Origin: an uncultured Bacteroidales bacterium | Lineage (GTDB): Bacteria; Bacteroidota; Bacteroidia; Bacteroidales; P3 | Length of the DNA: 34,217 nt | Reading direction: 5' to 3' | Assembly: GCA_905236645.1 (NCBI GenBank) | Contig: CAJOMZ010000049.1 | Location: 1-34,217 of the forward strand | Part shown: positions 25,484 through 34,217 of the stretch, one piece after another | Layout: each line of letters opens with the position of its first letter | Numbering within the stretch: position 1 is the first letter of the stretch | Program-made: the position numbers and the translations under genes | The notes under the pieces: model-generated | What the model was told of the DNA's origin: nothing | What the model saw: only the letters and a program-made list of their open reading frames with translations | The model's database searches: none

Positions 25484-26914
25484 ATGAAACATCAGAATTT
25501 CATTGATAGAGACAAACTCTACGGTATGCTGGACAACAACGCTCCCACCGAGAGCCAGCTGAACGACATACTTAACAAGGCTCGCAAGCTCAAAGGTCTG
25601 AACCTTGAAGATGTGGCCAAGCTGCTTTGCGTTGAGGATGAGGCTGGTATACAGAAAATCCTCGACACGGCTCACTACTGCAAAGAGGAAATCTATGGGA
25701 AACGCCTGGTGCTCTTCGCGCCCATCTATACGGGCAACGCCTGCGTGAACAACTGCGTATACTGCGGCTTCCGTCGCGACAACAAGGCGCTGAAACGCAA
25801 AGTCTTGACCCTTGACGAGATTGAGACCGAGACGCTCCACCTGCTGCGTATGGGCCACAAGCGTGCGCTGCTCATCTGCGGCGAGAGCCCACGCAACGAC
25901 GCCAACTATATGGTCGAGGCCATACGCCGCACCTACGCTGCCCGCGACGAAAAGGGCAGCTCCATACGCCGCATCAACGTCGAGCTGGCACCGATGAGCG
26001 TGGAGGACTATGCCAAGCTCAAGGCCGAGAAGATAGGCACCTATGTCTGCTTCCAGGAGACCTACGACGAGGTGGAGTACGCCAAGTTCCACCCTGCAGG
26101 CACACCCAAGGCCGACTACCTCTACCGCCTGACCTGTATGGACCGCGCAATGGAGGGCGGCATCGACGATGTGGGTGTCGGCGCCCTGTTCGGACTGGTG
26201 GACTACCGTTTTGAAATCCTGGCCATTATGGAGCACGCTCGCCATCTTGAAGAGGAATACGGCTGCGGCCCCCACACCGTCAGCTTCCCGCGCATCGAAC
26301 CTGCCGAGGGCACGCCGTTCAGTCTGCCCGAGAACATCCCGCACCCCGTCAGCGACGCCGACTTTATGAAGATTATCGCCATCATCCGCATCGCTATGCC
26401 TTACACCGGCATCATCATCAGCACCCGCGAGCGTCCCGAACTGCGCGACCAGTTGGTGAAATACGGCGTCAGCCAGATCAGCGCAGCCAGCGAGACCAAC
26501 CCCGGCGGCTATGACGAGGACAACAACAGCAGCGAGGCCAAGCCCTACGAGAAGACCGGCGACACCGGCGCGCAGTTCACGCTGGGCGACCACCGCTCGC
26601 TCGACGAGGTGATCAGTATGATGATTGACGGCGGCTACATCCCCAGCTTCTGCACCGGATGCTACCGCAAAGGCCGCGTGGGTGCCGACTTTATGGACCT
26701 GGCCAAGCCGGGCCTCATCAAGGAATACTGCAAGCCCAACGCGATGTTCACCTTCCGCGAATACCTCGAGGACTATGCCAGCCCCGAAACCAAGGCCAAG
26801 GGACTGGCCTTGCTCAAAGAGCTGACACAGACCTTCAGCAAGGAGGAATTGAAGAAAAAAGTGGAAGGCAACCTCTGCAAAATCGGCGAAGGCGAGCGCG
26901 ACCTCTATTTCTAA
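25484..26914 (+). CDS. hydG: [FeFe]-hydrogenase H-cluster maturase HydG (radical SAM tyrosine lyase)
   Basis: A 476-residue protein that cleaves tyrosine to supply CO and cyanide ligands for the H-cluster. The radical-SAM cluster motif is CVNNCVYC (C87, C91, C94). ThiH/HydG-type features follow, including FAPIYTGNAC, ICGESPRND, QETYDEVEYAKFHP and the C-terminal auxiliary-cluster motif C390-x2-C393-x22-C416 (CTGCYRKGRVG…YC), which separates HydG from ThiH. hydE, hydF and the hydrogenase itself are not in the window, so the system is split. Confidence 0.97.
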   Translation: MKHQNFIDRDKLYGMLDNNAPTESQLNDILNKARKLKGLNLEDVAKLLCVEDEAGIQKILDTAHYCKEEIYGKRLVLFAPIYTGNACVNNCVYCGFRRDNKALKRKVLTLDEIETETLHLLRMGHKRALLICGESPRNDANYMVEAIRRTYAARDEKGSSIRRINVELAPMSVEDYAKLKAEKIGTYVCFQETYDEVEYAKFHPAGTPKADYLYRLTCMDRAMEGGIDDVGVGALFGLVDYRFEILAIMEHARHLEEEYGCGPHTVSFPRIEPAEGTPFSLPENIPHPVSDADFMKIIAIIRIAMPYTGIIISTRERPELRDQLVKYGVSQISAASETNPGGYDEDNNSSEAKPYEKTGDTGAQFTLGDHRSLDEVISMMIDGGYIPSFCTGCYRKGRVGADFMDLAKPGLIKEYCKPNAMFTFREYLEDYASPETKAKGLALLKELTQTFSKEELKKKVEGNLCKIGEGERDLYF

Positions 26915-26934
26915 AACAGCAAAAAAAGCACTTC

Positions 26935-26980
26935 GGGGCTCCAAAACGACGGTTCCGTGCGAAACAGGAGCCCCATTTTG
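26935..26980 (+). terminator. Probable terminator after hydG
   Basis: Eight-bp stem GGGGCTCC / GGAGCCCC with a 24-nt loop, followed by only ATTTTG; the short T-run makes it weak. Confidence 0.6.
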
Positions 26981-26991
26981 CAGAAACACAT

Positions 26992-26999
26992 TATTTTTG
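26992..26999 (+). promoter_or_regulatory. -7 element for the outer-membrane barrel gene
   Basis: TATTTTTG followed by C matches TAnnTTTG about 90 bp before the start. No TTTG is found at the expected spacing. Confidence 0.5.
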
Positions 27000-27089
27000 C
27001 ACCCGAATTCAGCAACATAAAAGATGATGGAGATGCCGAAAACCATCAACAACAACAAAGAGTAGGCACAAATTAAAAATGAAAACAAA

Positions 27090-27830
27090 ATGAAAAAAGT
27101 ATTCCTTACTATCGCTATGGTGGCTCTCGCAATGGCTGCCAACGCTCAGTTCATACTCGGAGGCCAGCTCGGTTTCAACACCACCGGCGGCACTTATACC
27201 CAAGAAGACGCCACCCCTGTTTGGGATATGCCTAACTACAAGGGTATGGACCTCACCGTCGCTCCTACTATCAGCTATGTGCTGAACGACAAAATGCAGG
27301 TCGGACTTGGTCTCAACTACACCTACGGTAGTGGTACCAACTATAGCTATCTTGCTTACGCCGCCAACCAGGAAGTCTGGTCAAAGATTGCCCGCACTTC
27401 CTTCAGCGTAGCTCCTTATTTCCGCTACTATTTTGCACAGGCTGGCAAGTTCAACTTCTTCTGCGAAGCAACTTTGGCATTAGGCATCAGCCCCCGTACC
27501 AATATCCACGACTACAGCAACGTTCCCGTTATTGGATTTGACGATGAGTACAATGGCGCAACCAAGACCTGTTTCTTTGAGCTGAGCGTCGTTCCCGGTG
27601 TGAACTACAAGTTCAGTGACAAATGGTCGGCCGACTGCTACATCGACCTCGCTGGTGTCGCTTTCAACCATAACATTGTCAAGACCTATGTCGGTGGCAC
27701 CGGTACTACCAAGGACGACCTCGTTTCGACCGACGTGACCAACAACTTTGGCCTGATTGCCAACGCTTCGGCTCAGGACCTCAACGCCCACCTTGGCAAC
27801 TTCCGCATCGGTATCAACTACCACTTCTAA
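27090..27830 (+). CDS. Outer-membrane beta-barrel protein (porin-like)
   Basis: A 246-residue protein with a clear signal peptide (MKKVFLTIAMVALAMAANAQ, cut after residue 20). The mature part is a series of amphipathic strands: FILGGQLGFNTTGG, LTVAPTISYVLNDKMQVGLG, FSVAPYFRYYFAQ, FFCEATLALGIS, VVPGVNYKFSDKWSADCYIDL. It closes with FRIGINYHF, whose terminal Phe is typical of BAM substrates. This is the small barrel family common in Bacteroidota (OMP_b-brl type), with no fixed substrate. It has its own terminator. Confidence 0.87.
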   Translation: MKKVFLTIAMVALAMAANAQFILGGQLGFNTTGGTYTQEDATPVWDMPNYKGMDLTVAPTISYVLNDKMQVGLGLNYTYGSGTNYSYLAYAANQEVWSKIARTSFSVAPYFRYYFAQAGKFNFFCEATLALGISPRTNIHDYSNVPVIGFDDEYNGATKTCFFELSVVPGVNYKFSDKWSADCYIDLAGVAFNHNIVKTYVGGTGTTKDDLVSTDVTNNFGLIANASAQDLNAHLGNFRIGINYHF

Positions 27831-27933
27831 AAAACACTTTCCATTTGCTGAAACAATACTTACACGACTAACCTGACTGACATAGACTAATTTATAAAAT
27901 TGAAGATTGTTTTGTTGAATTCATAATGGTGTC

Positions 27934-27966
27934 GGACGCCCCTGGGAAGGGGCGTCCATTTTTTTT
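27934..27966 (+). terminator. Intrinsic terminator of the outer-membrane barrel gene
   Basis: Nine-bp perfect stem GGACGCCCC / GGGGCGTCC, loop TGGGAA, then A and eight T. Confidence 0.95.
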
Positions 27967-28019
27967 GCCCCTTTCGCACGCGCCGAGCGGTAAACACCTG
28001 CGCTTTCCACCGTCAAAAC

Positions 28020-28127
28020 GATGGACCAACACCGTCCGTTGTCCAGTCGTTGTCCAGTTGTTGTCCAGTTGTTGTCCAGTCATTGACTGGACAACAACTG
28101 GACAACAACTGGACAACGACGTCCATC
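28020..28127. repeat. Intergenic palindrome, copy 3
   Basis: The left arm is ACCAACACCGTCC followed by four GTTGTCCAGTY units; the right arm has three units and then GACGTCCATC, so the outermost unit is missing. GATGGAC (28020-28026) can pair with GTCCATC (28121-28127) outside the gap. It sits between two terminators of convergent genes. Confidence 0.92.
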
Positions 28128-28227
28128 CCGAAACGCTTCTTTTCCGGGACACGTCCCAAGGGGGGCGGGAGTGATGTCGGGACAGGACTTTTCGAGGTTG
28201 GGGCGTGTTGTGCTGTCGGGCAGCAGC

Positions 28228-28267
28228 AAAAACATATCCCGCTGTCGGGGCGTTGCGGCAGCGGGAT
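28228..28267 (-). terminator. Intrinsic terminator of the mpl-smr-ispG operon
   Basis: On the minus strand nine-bp stem ATCCCGCTG / CAGCGGGAT with a 14-nt loop, then ATGTTTTT. Confidence 0.8.
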
Positions 28268-28302
28268 GTGGTGTGTGTTGGCAAAGGGTTGACGGCGAGG
28301 GG

Positions 28303-29430
28303 CTATGAGTTGGCTTCGATCAGTTTCACCAGTTCATCGACTGCGTCTTTCTGGTCGATGTTGCGCTTGACTATCTCGCGGCCTTTGTAGAGGGTTATCT
28401 TGCCTGCGCCGCTGCCTACGTATCCGTAGTCGGCGTCGGCCATCTCGCCGGGGCCGTTGACGATGCAGCCCATAACGCCTATTTTAACGCCCGTAAAGCG
28501 GGCTGTGGCGGCTTTGATGCGCTGCAGGGCCTCCTGTATGTCGTATTGCGTACGGCCGCACGAAGGGCAGGCTATGTACTCGGGCTGGGTTATGCGCACG
28601 CCCACGGCCTGCAGTATATCGTAGGCTACGGGTATTTCGGCCACGGGGTCCTCGGTCAGCGACACGCGGATGGTGTCGCCGATGCCGTCGATGAGCAGCG
28701 CGCCGATGCCTGCGGCGCTTTTGAGTCGGCCTTGCATTGCGTCGCCGGCTTCGGTCACGCCCAGGTGGATGGGGTAGTCCATCCCGAGGGCTTCCATCTT
28801 CTGCACGAAGAGCCGCGTGCTCTGCACCATCACCTTGACGTTGCTGGCTTTCATCGAGAACACGAGCTTGTCGAAGTCTTGCCGGCGGCACACTTCGGCA
28901 AACTCGATGGCCGACTGCGCCATTGCCTCGGGGGTGTTGCCGTAGCGACACACGATGCGTTCGCTGAGGCTGCCGTGGTTGGTGCCGATGCGCATTGCGG
29001 TGCCGTGCTTTTTGCAGATTTCTATCAGACGCGACATCTTGTCGCCTATGCGCTTGATGTCGTCGTTGTATTCTTCGTCGGTCCAGTGTGTGCGGCCGGT
29101 GTTGCGGTCGGTGTAGTTGCCTGGGTTGACGCGCACTTTCTCTACTATTTCCGCCGCTGTTTCGGCAGCGAGCGGGTTGAAGTGTATGTCGGCCACCAGG
29201 GGCACCGTGCAGCCGTGTCGGGCCAGCTCGTTCTTGATGTTGTATAGATTCCGGGCGGCTTTGACGTCGGGGGCGGTGATGCGCACCAGTTCGCAGCCTG
29301 CCTCGACGAGGCGCAGCGTCTGCTCCACGGTGGCGCGGGTGTCCATCGTGTCGGTGTTGGTCATCGACTGGACGCGCACCGGGGCTCCGCCGCCCATTGC
29401 GAGGTCTCCTATGGTTATTTGTCTCGACAT
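28303..29430 (-). CDS. ispG: 4-hydroxy-3-methylbut-2-enyl diphosphate synthase (short form)
   Basis: A 375-residue [4Fe-4S] enzyme of the non-mevalonate isoprenoid pathway. The start at 29430 (MSRQITIGDLAMGG) lies 4 bp after the upstream stop; the longer frame to 29466 would overlap that gene. The TIM-barrel part has VQSMTNTDTMDT, LVADIHFNP, KVRVNPGNY, RIGTNHGSLSERI, SMKASN and HLGVTEAGDAMQGRLKSAAGIGALL. The cluster domain has ACPSCGRTQYDIQ and GVMGCIVNGPGEMADADYG. The barrel resembles the large Bacteroidota/plant form, yet the extra domain of some 200 residues expected between barrel and cluster domain is absent. Confidence 0.95.
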   Translation of the reverse strand: MSRQITIGDLAMGGGAPVRVQSMTNTDTMDTRATVEQTLRLVEAGCELVRITAPDVKAARNLYNIKNELARHGCTVPLVADIHFNPLAAETAAEIVEKVRVNPGNYTDRNTGRTHWTDEEYNDDIKRIGDKMSRLIEICKKHGTAMRIGTNHGSLSERIVCRYGNTPEAMAQSAIEFAEVCRRQDFDKLVFSMKASNVKVMVQSTRLFVQKMEALGMDYPIHLGVTEAGDAMQGRLKSAAGIGALLIDGIGDTIRVSLTEDPVAEIPVAYDILQAVGVRITQPEYIACPSCGRTQYDIQEALQRIKAATARFTGVKIGVMGCIVNGPGEMADADYGYVGSGAGKITLYKGREIVKRNIDQKDAVDELVKLIEANS

Positions 29431-29434
29431 AACG

Positions 29435-30133
29435 CTATCTGAAATATACCTCTGTTGCGCCGACACCGTATTTTGACATCGGGGCGTCGAAGAAGTGGAT
29501 GTTGTCGTACTGCTTCAGTTCCTTGTTGATCTCGTCCTTGAGTATGCCTTTGCCTACGCCGTGGATGAAGGTCACTTTCTTCATCTTGTTGGCGAAAGCG
29601 TGGTTCATACAGAGGCGGAAGTAGTGCATCTGTATTTCGAACGCCTCGTGGGGCGTGAGGTCGGCGGGGCGCTCGGTCAGCATATCGATGTGCAGGTCGA
29701 CCTCGGCTTCGCCCGGAGCGGTCTCGTGCTGCAGCAGTATGTTGTCGGAGAGGCTTTGGGTGTTGTGCTGCTGTATGCTGCTGAGTTGTTTCTTCAGTTT
29801 GGCAATCTGGTCTTTAAGGTTTGCGACCTGGTTCTTGAGCTGCTTGATTTCATCCTCTGGCGTCATCGGGACGGTGACTTTGGGCGCTGTGCCCGGCAGT
29901 CCTGACGGAAGGGGAGTGCCTTTGCCCTTCAGATGCTCTTCCATTGCGGCGTTGAACATCTTGGCGGCCCCCTGCTGGTCGGCCATACGTATCAGTTCTT
30001 CGGGCTGCATCGGTATGTCGAAGCCGGTGTCGTCCTGCACAAAAATAAAGTCGTCGGTCACTTTGGTGACGATGCCGCCACCCGTCTGGTTAAGGAATTT
30101 GACTTTGTCGCCAGGTTCGAATTTTGATTTCAT
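29435..30133 (-). CDS. DUF2027 / Smr-domain protein
   Basis: A 232-residue protein. The first 50 residues (FEPGDKVKFLNQTGGGIVTKV, FIFVQDDTGFDIPM) form a small barrel of DUF2027 type. A helical coiled region follows (EDEIKQLKNQVANLKDQIAKLKKQL, near residues 90-120). The C-terminal Smr domain shows VDLHIDML and FIHGVGKGILKDEI with the HGxGxG signature. Smr domains of the MutS2 class nick DNA or cleave RNA; the role of the DUF2027 fusion is unknown. It is spaced 3 bp from mpl and 4 bp from ispG, so the three are probably one operon. Confidence 0.87.
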   Translation of the reverse strand: MKSKFEPGDKVKFLNQTGGGIVTKVTDDFIFVQDDTGFDIPMQPEELIRMADQQGAAKMFNAAMEEHLKGKGTPLPSGLPGTAPKVTVPMTPEDEIKQLKNQVANLKDQIAKLKKQLSSIQQHNTQSLSDNILLQHETAPGEAEVDLHIDMLTERPADLTPHEAFEIQMHYFRLCMNHAFANKMKKVTFIHGVGKGILKDEINKELKQYDNIHFFDAPMSKYGVGATEVYFR

Positions 30134-30136
30134 ATT

Positions 30137-31507
30137 TCAGTCTGTTATTATTTCGTTGGCCAAGAGGTTGAAGTCGATGCCGTCGAAGTTCCCGCTCGAC
30201 ATCATCAAGAGGTTCTTGTCTCGGTTGTCGCTGAATAGCGATATTATGTTTTCAATCATTTGTTTGCTGTCGGTGAATACCTCCACGTCGCCGCCGAAGG
30301 CGCGGCGCACCTCCTCGGGGTCGAGGGGCGGCAGCTTCTTGAGCTGTAGGGCGTGCTGGCTGAAGTATACGTAGCGCACGTCGGCCTCGTCCATCGAGTG
30401 GGCATACTGCCGCAGGAACTCCTGCGTCAGCGAGCTGAAGGTGTGCAGCTCCATACAGGCAGCCAACCGCCGGTCGGGATACTGCTCGCGCATTGCGTGT
30501 ATGGTGGCGCGGAGCTTCGAAGGCGCGTGGGCGAAGTCCTTGTAGACGGCGCAAGTGTCGCTGGCTTTGACAAGCTCGAGGCGCTTGCTGGCGCCGTCGA
30601 ATGAGCTGATGGCTTCGTCAAACTGTTCGTCGCTCACTCCCACCTGCCGGCAAGCCAGACGTGCAGCGGTGAGGTTCAACAGGTTGTGGTACCCGAACAC
30701 CCGTAGGGGCGTGCCACCGTGTATGCCTCTGCGGAGATATGTGATGCCATTCTCGACCGCATAGTCGGGGCAGGCATACGGAAGTTTCTGTATGTCGGTA
30801 CGGCGGTTCTCTGTCGCCACACGGTGCACCTCAGGGTCTTCGTCACAGTATATCAGCGTGCCTTGTGGCTCGATGAGGTCTATGTATTTGGCGAACTGCT
30901 CGCGGTAGATGTCGAATGTGGGGAAGACATTGATGTGGTCCCACTCGATGCCGGTGAGGATGGCCACGTCGGGGTGGTAGAGGTGGAACTTGGGCCGGCG
31001 GTCGATGGGCGAGGTGAGGTACTCGTCGCCTTCAATCACCATCACCTTGGCGCTATGCGATAGGCGCACCATTATGTCAAAGCCTTTGAGCTGTGCTCCA
31101 ACCATATAGTCGGCCTCGATGCCGCAATGCCGCAGTACGTGCAGTATCATAGCCGTGGTGGTCGTCTTGCCGTGGCTGCCGCCGACGACGATGCGGAGTT
31201 TGTCCTTCGACTGCTCGTACAGGTATTCGGGATAACTGTATATTTTCAGTCCAAGCTCTTGGGCTTTAAGCAGTTCGGAATTGTCGGCACGCGCGTGCAT
31301 ACCAAGGACTACGGCGTCCAGGTCGGAAGTGATGCGCTCAGGGTACCAGCCTTCTTTCTCAGGCAGCAGCCCTGCGTTATGGAGCCGCGTGCGGGCCGGA
31401 TCGAAGATCTCATCGTCCGAGCCTGTAACGGTATATCCTTTCTGGTGTAGCGCCAATGCAAGGTTATGCATCGCACTGCCGCCGATGGCTATGAAGTGTA
31501 CTTTCAT
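30137..31507 (-). CDS. mpl: UDP-N-acetylmuramate:L-alanyl-gamma-D-glutamyl-diaminopimelate ligase (Mpl-type)
   Basis: A 456-residue Mur ligase that joins recycled murein tripeptide to UDP-MurNAc. IAIGGSAMHNLALALHQKG is the N-terminal nucleotide-sugar loop, and GGSHGKTTTTAMI is the ATP loop. MVIEGDEYLTSPIDRRPKFHLYHP and LTGIEWDHINVFP are the central metal-binding segments, and FAHAPSKLRATIHAMRE is the Mpl/MurC C-domain motif. It lacks the features of MurC proper (the GxGMS opening is GGSAM here). It leads the mpl-smr-ispG operon; no consensus promoter is evident in front of it. Confidence 0.93.
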   Translation of the reverse strand: MKVHFIAIGGSAMHNLALALHQKGYTVTGSDDEIFDPARTRLHNAGLLPEKEGWYPERITSDLDAVVLGMHARADNSELLKAQELGLKIYSYPEYLYEQSKDKLRIVVGGSHGKTTTTAMILHVLRHCGIEADYMVGAQLKGFDIMVRLSHSAKVMVIEGDEYLTSPIDRRPKFHLYHPDVAILTGIEWDHINVFPTFDIYREQFAKYIDLIEPQGTLIYCDEDPEVHRVATENRRTDIQKLPYACPDYAVENGITYLRRGIHGGTPLRVFGYHNLLNLTAARLACRQVGVSDEQFDEAISSFDGASKRLELVKASDTCAVYKDFAHAPSKLRATIHAMREQYPDRRLAACMELHTFSSLTQEFLRQYAHSMDEADVRYVYFSQHALQLKKLPPLDPEEVRRAFGGDVEVFTDSKQMIENIISLFSDNRDKNLLMMSSGNFDGIDFNLLANEIITD

Positions 31508-31562
31508 ATCAAAGATTCTTTTGCGGGTATAACGGCTTTGGCCTCGAATTATTGTAGAGCAT

Positions 31563-31593
31563 TTTGCCGGATGAAAAAATGTTTTTATATTTG
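31563..31593 (+). promoter_or_regulatory. Promoter of the macro-like gene
   Basis: TTTG (31563-31566), 19 bp, TATATTTG (31586-31593) with C: full consensus, 17 bp before the start codon, so the leader is very short. Confidence 0.83.
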
Positions 31594-31610
31594 CAAAAAC
31601 AATTATTGCT

Positions 31611-32018
31611 ATGGGAAATACTCAAATTGTTGGCGGTCATAGAATTGCATCTGACCGCATTGCTAATCTTGCCGATGGTGAAGTGTTCGTTTTCGGCAGT
31701 AACATACAGGGTTTCCACGGTGGCGGCGCCGCCTGGTATGCCCACAAGAATTTCGGTGCCGAATGGGGCGTCGGCGAAGGCCTTACCGGTCGCACCTACG
31801 CGCTGCCCACAATGGAAGGCGAGGCCTCACTGCAGCGTGCTGTGCAGAATTTCACCGACTGCGCGCGCCAGCACAAGGAGCTGACGTTCCTGGTCACCGC
31901 CGTCGGCTGTGGCATTGCAGGCTACACGCCTGACGAGGTGGCGCCTCTGTTCAAAGAAGCTGCCGCACTGGAAAACGTCTACTTGCCACAAGTCTTTGTC
32001 GATGTAATACAAAGCTGA
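31611..32018 (+). CDS. A1S_2505-type macro-like protein
   Basis: A 135-residue protein with GEVFVFGSNIQGFHGGGAAWYAHKNFGAEWG, GEGLTGRTYALPTM and TFLVTAVGCGIAGYTPDEVAPLF, the pattern of a family annotated as A1S_2505 phage-like non-structural proteins. The glycine-rich loop and FxVT…GCGIAG layout resemble macro domains that bind ADP-ribose; binding here is inference. It stands alone between divergent mpl and convergent typA. No phage genes surround it. Confidence 0.8.
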   Translation: MGNTQIVGGHRIASDRIANLADGEVFVFGSNIQGFHGGGAAWYAHKNFGAEWGVGEGLTGRTYALPTMEGEASLQRAVQNFTDCARQHKELTFLVTAVGCGIAGYTPDEVAPLFKEAAALENVYLPQVFVDVIQS

Positions 32019-32050
32019 CATAAAGCCCAATGACCGATTGGGGTTAATTA

Positions 32051-32076
32051 AAAAGCGAGGATGGTTCCTCGCTTTT
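32051..32076. terminator. Bidirectional terminator between the macro-like gene and typA
   Basis: Ten-bp perfect stem AAAAGCGAGG / CCTCGCTTTT with a 6-nt loop; A-run and T-run flanks serve both strands. Confidence 0.88.
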
Positions 32077-32186
32077 GTCCGTTTGAAAAATCGTTATGCG
32101 ATTTCGCTTATTGGCTGTGTGCTCCGCACGGACAGGGATGTCAAAACAACGACTTTCGTTAACCTATTTACAATAAACTTTAGCCT

Positions 32187-34022
32187 TTACTCATCCTTAA
32201 ACCCTGCGGCGATGCGGGCACGCTTGCGCTCTGTCTCGTCGAGGATAATCTTGCGGATGCGCAGGTGCGACGGTGTGATTTCCAGATATTCGTCTTCGCG
32301 GATGTATTCCATTGCCTCCTCGAGGCTGAACTTGACGGCAGGCGTGCAGGTTGACTTGTCGTCTGCGCTCTTGCTGCGCATATTGGTCAGGTTCTTAGCC
32401 GTTACAACGTTGATAACTATGTCGTTGCCTGGCCTGAGGCTCTCGCCGATAACCTCACCTGCATAGACTTGGTCGCCAGCTTCGATGAAGAAGGGCCCGC
32501 GGTCTTGCAACTTGCTGATGCTGTAGGCTGTAGCCTCGCCCGTCTCCTTGGCTATGAGGGCGCCGTACTTGTGGTCGTCGATGTCGCCCTTCCACGGCTG
32601 GAATTCGAGGAAGCGGCTGGCAATCACCGCCTCGCCGTTTGTGGCGGTAAGCAGCGTGTTGCGCAGGCCTATGATGCCGCGGCTCGGAATGGTGAAGTCG
32701 AGCTGCACGCGGTCGCCTTTGGTGTCGATGGTGCCCACCTCACCTTTGCGGCGAGTGACAACGTCGATAACCTTGCTCGAAAACTCCTCGGGCACCAGCA
32801 CCGTCAGCTGCTCGACGGGCTCGCACTTCTGGCCGTCGATCTCCTTGATAATCACCTTAGGCTGACCTACTTGCAGCTCATAGCCCTCGCGACGCATCGT
32901 CTCAATGAGGATAGAGAGGTGCAGGATGCCGCGTCCGAAAACGAGCAGTGAGTCGGGCGAGCCGGTCTCCTCGATGCGCATTGCCAGGTTTTTCTCCAAC
33001 TCGTGGTAGAGGCGGTCGCGGATGTGGCGGCTGGTGACATATTTGCCTTCCTTGCCGAAGAAAGGTGAGTTGTTGATTGTGAAGAGCATAGACATTGTGG
33101 GCTCGTCGACCTTGATGGGCGGCAGCGGCTCGGGATTCTCGGCATCGCAGATGGTGTCGCCGATCTCGAACATCACATTCTTGTCCAGCTCAAGCAGAAG
33201 TGCGCATATTTCGCCCGCCTCCACGGTGTTCTTTGTGCGCTCCTTGCCAAGGCCCTCAAAGGTGTATAACTCCTTGATACGGCTGTTGATATGCGTGCCG
33301 TCGCGCTTGGCGAGGCATACAGGCTGCCCTGCCTGCAGCGTGCCGCGGTGCAGGCGGCCCACGGCGATGCGGCCAAGGTAACTGCTATAGTCGAGGCTCG
33401 AGAGCATCATCTGAGTGTTGCCCTCGGGCACTCGAGGAGCGGGTATGTGCTTGATGATGAGGTCCATCAGGTAACTGATGTCGTCGGTCGGCGTCTGCCA
33501 GTCGGGGCCCATCCAGCCCTGCTTGGCGCTGCCGTAGGCCGTGGGGAAGTCCAACTGGTCGTTGTTGGCGCCCAGGTTGAACATCAGGTCGAACACGGCC
33601 TCCTGTGTGGCCTCGGGGTCGCAATTGGGCTTGTCGACCTTGTTGATGACCACTATCGGTTTCAGTCCCAGTTCGATAGCTTTCTGCAAAACAAAGCGGG
33701 TCTGTGGCATCGGCCCCTCGAAGGCGTCGACAACAAGCAGCACCCCGTCGGCCATATTGAGCACGCGCTCCACCTCGCCGCCGAAGTCGCTGTGCCCCGG
33801 CGTATCGATAATATTGATTTTATGGTCTTTATAGCGGACGCTGACGTTTTTGGAAAGGATGGTGATGCCGCGTTCGCGCTCAAGGTCATTGTTGTCGAGG
33901 ATGAGGTCGCCGGTCTCCTGGTTGTCGCGGAAAAGTTTGGCTTGGTGCAGCATTCGGTCGACAAGGGTGGTCTTGCCGTGGTCGACGTGTGCTATAATTG
34001 CCACATTACGAATATTTTGCAT
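32187..34022 (-). CDS. typA: Ribosome-associated GTPase TypA/BipA
   Basis: A 611-residue translational GTPase. The start at 34022 ([19 protein letters not shown]) is preferred; the frame continues ten residues to 34052. Motifs are [13 protein letters not shown] (G1), RERGITI (G2), [12 protein letters not shown] (G3) and NKVDKP (G4). Domain II, the EF-G-like domains ([31 protein letters not shown]), and the BipA-specific C-terminus with [26 protein letters not shown] follow. It acts on the ribosome during stress and assembly. It is transcribed alone. Confidence 0.97.
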   Translation of the reverse strand: MQNIRNVAIIAHVDHGKTTLVDRMLHQAKLFRDNQETGDLILDNNDLERERGITILSKNVSVRYKDHKINIIDTPGHSDFGGEVERVLNMADGVLLVVDAFEGPMPQTRFVLQKAIELGLKPIVVINKVDKPNCDPEATQEAVFDLMFNLGANNDQLDFPTAYGSAKQGWMGPDWQTPTDDISYLMDLIIKHIPAPRVPEGNTQMMLSSLDYSSYLGRIAVGRLHRGTLQAGQPVCLAKRDGTHINSRIKELYTFEGLGKERTKNTVEAGEICALLLELDKNVMFEIGDTICDAENPEPLPPIKVDEPTMSMLFTINNSPFFGKEGKYVTSRHIRDRLYHELEKNLAMRIEETGSPDSLLVFGRGILHLSILIETMRREGYELQVGQPKVIIKEIDGQKCEPVEQLTVLVPEEFSSKVIDVVTRRKGEVGTIDTKGDRVQLDFTIPSRGIIGLRNTLLTATNGEAVIASRFLEFQPWKGDIDDHKYGALIAKETGEATAYSISKLQDRGPFFIEAGDQVYAGEVIGESLRPGNDIVINVVTAKNLTNMRSKSADDKSTCTPAVKFSLEEAMEYIREDEYLEITPSHLRIRKIILDETERKRARIAAGFKDE

Positions 34023-34049
34023 TGATTCTTGTGTTTTTGTAACGAACTG

Positions 34050-34057
34050 CAAAAGTA
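34050..34057 (-). promoter_or_regulatory. -7 element for typA
   Basis: On the minus strand TACTTTTG matches TAnnTTTG, 27 bp before the typA start; the -33 position is TTCG, a partial match. Confidence 0.5.
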
Positions 34058-34132
34058 CGCAAAAAATATGGATTGCCGAAGGGTGTAATGTAACAAAATA
34101 ATTAATATGTTGTAAATCACCTGTTTCAATAT

Positions 34133-34217
34133 ACCATCTTCGTTCGTTGTCCAGTCGTTGTCCAGTTGTTGTCCAGTTGTTGTCCAGTCAATGACTGGAC
34201 AACAACTGGACAACAAC
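34133..34217. repeat. Intergenic palindrome, copy 4 (cut by the window end)
   Basis: ACCATCTTCGTTC and four GTTGTCCAGTY units, centre TCCAGTCAATGACTGGA, then the right arm until the last base. The central base is A where the other three copies have T. Confidence 0.92.

Noticed and set aside
31611-32018. Phage remnant at the A1S_2505-type gene
   Set aside because: The family name mentions phage, but no other phage gene or attachment repeat is present and the gene has a host-type promoter.

Overview
The window looks like a chromosome segment of an anaerobic member of the Bacteroidales (phylum Bacteroidota). Four signs support this: a type IX secretion C-terminal sorting domain; many promoters of the phylum's form (TTTG, 19 bp, TAnnTTTG); a BtuB/BtuG cobalamin uptake pair behind a B12 riboswitch; and Bacteroidota-style lipoproteins, outer-membrane barrels and an ECF sigma/trans-envelope anti-sigma pair. 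HydG with its small regulator, and adjacent crotonase and 3-hydroxybutyryl-CoA dehydrogenase genes, point to fermentation with [FeFe] hydrogenase and probably a butyryl-CoA route. I cannot name the family or genus. G+C is a little above half by eye.

Layout. 1-3341: a 5'-cut secreted protein of InlB-type repeats with a T9SS sorting tail, translationally coupled to a secreted transglutaminase-like protein. 3378-7778 (minus): an NfsA-type nitroreductase, then a B12 unit of promoter, cobalamin riboswitch, btuB-like receptor (broken by a 14-bp tandem duplication) and btuG-like lipoprotein. 8077-9507: two tandem YugP-type membrane metallopeptidases, the second lacking every zinc-site residue. 9635-14211: mutS, six tRNAs, rpsF-rpsR-rplI. 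14295-16452 (minus): a small lipoprotein, then the hbd/crt pair. 16619-22192: a promoter, a strongly structured RNA ending in an intrinsic terminator, two adenine-methylase-like genes and a large GIY-YIG/SF2-helicase protein, together resembling an uncommon restriction-modification or defence operon. 22203-24907: an ECF sigma factor, a dual-membrane-spanning anti-sigma-like protein and two divergent lipoproteins, with two matching ECF-type promoters between the lipoproteins. 25107-26914: TM1266-type regulator and hydG. 27090-27830: a porin-like barrel. 28303-31507 (minus): mpl, a DUF2027/Smr protein and ispG. 31611-32018: a small macro-like protein. 32187-34022 (minus): typA.

The most unusual feature is a dispersed intergenic palindrome of about 110 bp, present three times and a fourth time cut by the window end (7854, 19161, 28020, 34133). 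It is built from 11-bp GTTGTCCAGTY units mirrored about a centre. It lies in divergent, co-directional and convergent gaps alike, and the copies differ in ways that partly keep the arms paired. One copy lies inside the restriction-like operon. Other points of interest are the structured RNA whose closing stem competes with its own terminator, the paired ECF promoters, the pseudo-peptidase, and the base-composition shift inside the second methylase.
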